Source: Candidatus Altimarinota bacterium (GTDB lineage Bacteria; Patescibacteriota; Gracilibacteria; BD1-5; UBA2023). From it: 64,000 bases of DNA. Position numbers and translations under genes: made by a program. The notes under the pieces are model-generated. The model searched no databases, was not told the DNA's origin, and saw only the letters and a list, made by a program, of their open reading frames with translations. This document shows, piece after piece, positions 58,901 through 64,000 of this stretch. Numbering within the stretch: position 1 is the first letter of the stretch; the number at the start of each line of letters is the position of its first letter. The stretch is taken from the NCBI GenBank assembly GCA_023230505.1, contig JALNXF010000003.1:1-64000 (forward strand). The letters run 5' to 3'.

Positions 58901-61900
58901 TATGTTTCACCTCAAGATATTGAGAAATGGATTTCTAAAGCTAAATTTAAAAAAGATGAGCGGAACACAGAAATTGCTAATTTCAAAAAAGATACTTGAA
59001 ATCTACCGGGTGATACTACCTCAAAAGCAGCTGAATGACTTGTAAAAGATTTAGATAAAAATATTAAAGTTTTAGAAACTTACAAGGATTTTCCAGATAA
59101 ATTACTCAGATACTTAAAATGGAAAGAAAGATATACGGGTCAAATTATATGTAATGTGGAGACTATTGAAAATATAATGGGATGATACATTAAGAAAAAT
59201 TGATTAAGATTTAAATCTTGGGTGGAGCTTTACATCCTAATTAAGGCTATACTTAAATCTTGGCAAGCAATTATTGATTTATTTAAAGATTATAATGAAA
59301 ACTGTTCAGGCTGTACGAATGAGAGGAATAATCTGCAGCATTTTATGATTAAATTAATTAGCGCGCTTATTCCAAAAATCCCAATTATCACATTCCCTAA
59401 ATGGCCAGATATAGTTCTAGATTTACATATGATTAGAGCGTGATTAAATATTTTAATGCCAGAATTTAGCTACAAAGTAAAACCAATGGTATTACCAGAT
59501 TTACCAAATTTAAATTTATGAGCATGAGCTTGATTAAATGTTTCATTACCAAGATTACCTAATTTACCAGATTTGCCAGATCTTCCTGATTTACCTAGTT
59601 TACCTAGTCTAGATTTACCAGATTTACCACCACCACCTACAATTCCAAGTCTTTTTGGTGCAATAGCTTGAGTTTTAGATATTTTGAAACTAGTTGCAAA
59701 AGTAATGTGTATTTATAGAAATTGGTGAAAATATTTCACGCCAGAATGGAAAGTATGAGAATCAATAGCTGAGCTTACTGAGAGAAAATCTACACTTCCA
59801 CTCGATTTCTTATTTGTAGATACTCCTCAATTTGCATTTTCTTTTGTTGATGCTATTAAAGTAGCAAGCCAAGTAAATCTTGAATTTGATTCAAATTTTA
59901 TAGTAGAGATGGCAAAATCTACATCAGAGCCATTTAATAGATTTTCAGGAAATATTAGAGAAACTCCAAGTTTATTTAAACTTCCTGATGCTGGACTTGA
60001 CCTAAATGTTCCAAATACTAAAGTTTGACCAAATTGAGTAATTATAAATAAACCTTCTTCATACAATAATTCTCCGGATTATAAGGAAATATATTCTAAT
60101 ATTGATAAGACAACAAAAATATTAGCCATAAATTTCTTTAAACTTTTTAATTATATAAATGTAAATAAAGATGTTACTGTGGATAATGGGGAATTTAAGA
60201 AAATTTTAGATAAGTCAGTCGAGAAAATGGCATTATCTTCAGATCCAAAAGAAAGAGAAATTTATAAAACAATTAATAGTGCGACTAATTATAATTTTAA
60301 AGAAGAAAACAAATTAATTAATGAATTACTTCGCTTTAATGAAGATAAATTCTCTAGTTTAAAAGATTATATAAAAATTGAAAAAACTAAAAATGCAGCT
60401 CTAATTTCAGAACTTACTAATCTTATAAAAAATAATAAACCAATTACTAACTTTTCTCCTCTTCAAAAATTGAGTGGAAAAAATCTAAAAGTCTCAGCTC
60501 CTGTTGAATTTAATAATTTATGAGAATATAATAAAATCTTAAATAATTATAATAATGAGACTATGTCTTCTTACAATGATTTGGTAAATAGTAAAGAAAC
60601 AGATAATTCCATAAAAGAAGATGGCGATAAATTAATAGAGGAAGTTAAATCTTGAATTAATTCATTTAGCTCAAGTTATTCAAAAAATGAAGAAACTCAT
60701 ACTCTAGCTTATAATGAAACTTACAATAAGCTATTAGCTCTAGAAACTACTCCAACTTCAACTGCTTCAACAAGCACTTGAACTACTTCTAAAAATCCTC
60801 TTTATTCATATGATTATAAATGAGTTTATGTTGTAAATACAGAAGGAAAACAAACTCGTCTTTTTGAATATATTGATGAAATTGATTGAACTGAAGATAT
60901 TTTACAAATAGATAATAAAAACGAAAAGTTTGATGTTGTTTATAAAATGTGAGACTGATTATATTTTAAGTCAAATAGAACAAAGCAAGATAATAAAACT
61001 TCCACAAATGATATAGAAAAAATTTCTAATTTGGATAGTTATTTAAATGAAAGCAACAAAAACAACATTGCTGCTCCAAATTTCTTCAAAGAATCATTTA
61101 GCTCAAAAAATACTGTAGAATTTTCTTTTGCTCCAGCTGATATTCTAAAAAACAATAGATTTAGATTAGAACATTATGATTATATTGATAGGTTTGATAA
61201 GACAAATAATTCATATCTCGCTAATATGTGAATTACGCCATTTGCAAGACTAAATTATACAGATTTAATTCCAGATATTTCAAATGTAGAGTGAGTTATT
61301 TCTGATTCAACTAATTGATTTATTTTAAGGAATAATATTGCAAAACTAAATTATTGAGTATGAGACGCAAAAGTAAAAATCAGAAATTATAAGAAACTAT
61401 TAGAGTGACAAACCATTACCGTGCAAGCCTGAAAAAGAATTTATTCTGGAACAGAATCTGTTAGAATAAAATACAGAGTAGGGGAGGAATCATACGCTTT
61501 AATGACAATTTGAAGTAATCAAAATATTGAATTTAATGATAATACAGAAGTTTTTGTGATTAGTTGAGAATTCTATCTTTTTGAAGATAGTTATAAAAAT
61601 GAAATAATGGACATAGCATTACTTAGATGATTGCCTATTTTACCAGGTTCAAAAATAGAACTACTAAATCAAGCTTCTAATTTTGAAATTTGATATTTTG
61701 ACGGAGCGACTCTTAGAGTAAATTATTGATCTAGTTATGAATATTATGATTTATGAGATAAATCAGATGAATATGATGTAAGTCTTGAAAAAACATATTG
61801 ATTTTATTATGGTAAATTATATTCAGAAAATTGAATTTCAAAATGAAATATAACTACTCTTTCTTTATTTTCTCCACAATTAGAAGCCGACAAAGAGGTT

Positions 61901-62926
61901 CCATTAATTTCACTCTGACAAAGTATAAAAGTTCCAGTTTATAAAACTGAAACAATTGACCTAAAAAAATACATTGATGATGTTTCTTGAATAGCTGAAA
62001 TTTATGTTGATGGAGATTTAACTGTAGACAGTGATAATGATTGAGTTACTGATAATGATAAAGATAGTTTAAATTCTGCTAATCCATACAAAATTATTAA
62101 ATGAAGTAATATTTATTCACTCCTTATTTGACCATTTGATAACTTATTTACAAAAACTATTAGAATTTACGTGAAGGATAATAATAATAACCTAACCTAC
62201 AAAGATGTGGTTTTAGAAATTTATTCTCCTACGCCTCAAATAAATACTGTTTCTTGAGCTATTATTAATTGAATTATTAATGAAAAAATAGACTGAGAAC
62301 CAATTGATATTTACAGATATAGAGATTCTGTACTATCTAAGGTAAATAAAAAACAAAATTCTACTACTGACTCAAATTGAAATTATCAATTTGAAGCTAG
62401 TAGTATTGAAAAATGACTTACTCTAAAAAATAGCTCTGGAGCGACAATAGCTACAATTGATGAAAGAACCTGAAAAATAGATTTAAAAAATGAAAAATAT
62501 TTATTAAAAATAAATCCTTCAACTGAATCTAATAATCTGTCTTTGGATATTTATAATAAATCAAGCTCGGAAGTCGTTTACACTCAAAACTTTAATTTAA
62601 CTGCAAATAGAACTTTAGAACAAGTTGATGATTTTGCTGGTATTACAAATAATTGATTTTACTTTAAATCAATTGATTCAAGCTCCAAATTAGAGAAAAA
62701 TTCAACAAATTCCCCAGTACTACCTAATTGATGATTTATAGTAAATTCCCTAAGAGAACCAATAGTTTGAATATCAATCTCATGAGATATCTATATAATT
62801 AAATCTTGATATAAACTTAGTTATTCTTATTTTAATAATTATGTTGTAATTGATTTATTAAATATATCTTGAAATAAGATATGAAGTATAATTTATAAAA
62901 TAGATTCAGAGTTTTTGATTAATTAG
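52928..62926 (+). CDS. giant surface protein, distal part (split gene)
   Basis: A 3332-codon open frame; the coordinate start is where the frame would resume, and no good start codon precedes it (nearest ATG 53033). It contains Ig/invasin-like beta domains (about residues 480-640), FG-GAP-like blades (DFNGDSLDDIVIFF 1089, DFSGDGFDDIVM 1137, DMDHDGRDDIITID 1196), Ca-binding type 3-like loops (DENGNGVPDYID 1510, DTNNNGIPDKDEEG 1548, DSDNDGVTDNDKDS 3034), a Cys/Gly/Pro-rich zone (1597-1734) and an LPxLP tract (2188-2239). It is likely a cell-surface adhesin of about 4,150 aa in total. It ends at a strong terminator. Confidence 0.8.
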
Positions 62927-62964
62927 ATATTTGATAATTTAATTATTATTCTAATGATATTTAG

Positions 62965-63008
62965 AATATATAAAAAATGAGGCAGTACTGCCTCATTTTT
63001 TATATATT
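62965..63008. terminator. 44-base perfect palindrome, bidirectional terminator
   Basis: Twenty-two-base arms match exactly, core ATGAGGCAGT then ACTGCCTCAT, with A6 and T6 runs. It lies between the giant protein gene and the convergent Cys-rich gene. Confidence 0.92.
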
Positions 63009-63028
63009 ACTTATTACGAAATATTATA

Positions 63029-64000
63029 TTAATGTATAAAGAATACACAGCTATTATTATCTTTTACATATCATATATCACAACTATCCACAATACAGTT
63101 ATTATCCCAACTATTTCAATCCCAAGTTTGAATTCATGTTCAATTTTCTATATCACAACTTCTTTCATTTGAAATACAGCTAACTCAATTATTTTCTGTA
63201 TGATATCAATTTTTACATTCATATCTACATTCATTGTTACTTGAGTGAGTATTGTATACACTTATATTAGATGGTTCCCAACTATTTCAATCCCATTTTT
63301 GATCTATATTATTCACATTGTTCCATGTTGTATTATCTGGCTTATTAGTACAGGCAACATTGTATTTTGTCTCTCATGTACAACTTCAGTGAGATTTAAT
63401 AAATTTACTATCACAGTTCCATGCACAGTTATTGTTATCTCAATTACTTGTATAATAGGAATTTGCCGGCTTGTTTGTACAATTATATTTTAAATTATTT
63501 TGTCATGACCATTGTCATACTGGTACTATTTCACAAGATTGCGAAGCTGTTCATCAACCAACTAGGTAATATCTAGGATTACAAGTAATTCAATCTGAAT
63601 TTGGAATATTTTGCATTCAACATGCTTCAGATAGAGTTCATATATTATCAACTCATTCAGTTGTATATTTCCGAGTGTTATCTTTCCATTGCTTTAAAAC
63701 ATCTTTAACATATCCTCAACATAAATCATTATATACACAAGCTACATTCTCTGCATTTTCTGGAAGCGTACAATCTACAGCTACTCATATAGTTACTGAT
63801 TTTGTAAGTGGATAATTTTTTTCACAACAAATTACAGCACTATCATCTATACATTTTCAATCTTCATTATGATATCAATCCTTACATGAAAAATTACAAC
63901 TACTTACTTCTGGTAAATAATTAACTGAAGTTGGTTCAAAATTTGATAGGTAATCTCAATTATCAGATGCTACTGAGGTTGGACTACTCCGATATGCTGG
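63029..64000 (-). CDS. Cys-rich extracellular repeat protein, 3' end only
   Basis: The last 323 residues of a gene that begins beyond the window. It is rich in Cys, Asn, Trp and Gly with repeated blocks such as CNFSCKDGYHNEDGKCID, CRYECKNGYHTENNGVSC and IQTWDGNSWD / DQKWDGNSWE. Such C-x3-C-x-GYH units are typical of secreted CPR surface proteins, with disulfide-linked modules. There is no anchor at the C terminus (SCVFFIH). It is convergent with the giant adhesin gene, so the region is devoted to surface proteins. Confidence 0.65.

Overview
The window is a low-G+C chromosomal segment from a bacterium that reads UGA as glycine (genetic code 25). This points to the Candidate Phyla Radiation, either Absconditabacteria (SR1) or Gracilibacteria; the sequence does not decide between them. 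The recoding is visible directly: in-frame TGA codons sit where conserved families need Gly, for example in EF-Tu (962-964), the Walker A loop of FtsK (40731-40733), the GXXG loop of the KH protein, the KGFTLIE prepilin motif, and the P-loop of the DUF4143 ATPase. Genes end only at TAA or TAG. Most start codons lack an obvious Shine-Dalgarno sequence and follow AT-rich leaders.

Layout. 1-3.2 kb, plus strand: translation block with tRNA-Asp, tRNA-Ala, two tiny basic ORFs, tuf, rpsJ, rpmB, tRNA-Leu, rpsP and a KhpA-like gene. 3.3-10.8 kb: a type IV secretion-like pilin, then on the minus strand a prepilin with a propeller-like body, dnaE, a second pseudopilin and a FecR-like surface protein. 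10.8-12.2 kb: a DUF4143 ATPase bounded by a perfect 65-bp direct repeat. 12.2-16.7 kb: a small ORF and a NifU-like scaffold (plus), then a minus operon with a holin-4-like protein, secG, a family 5 solute-binding protein and a membrane protein. 16.8-22.7 kb, plus strand: four tandem pilin-like paralogs, a metalloprotease, RNase J and malic enzyme. 22.8-36.6 kb, minus strand: prepilin peptidase, a RecO-like protein, a PP2C-like sensor and a long run of mostly unrecognised genes, including two paralogs and a Cys/Tyr/Asn repeat protein, with REP-like hairpins between some of them.

36.6-50.3 kb: a TraB/Tiki-like protein, small paralogs, ftsK, hrcA, leuS, a GGDEF/EAL protein, a membrane acyltransferase, tatD (which reads into a palindromic repeat) and small genes. 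49.7-64 kb: cell-surface proteins, including a giant adhesin-like protein of about 4,150 residues split by a one-base frameshift, and the 3' end of a Cys-rich repeat protein.

Pilins, prepilins, prepilin peptidase, secG and large secreted proteins recur through the window. Together they suggest an attached, host-dependent life style with heavy investment in surface appendages and adhesion. That is inference. No CRISPR array, transposase or rRNA was seen, and no gene-free stretch exceeds 300 bases.
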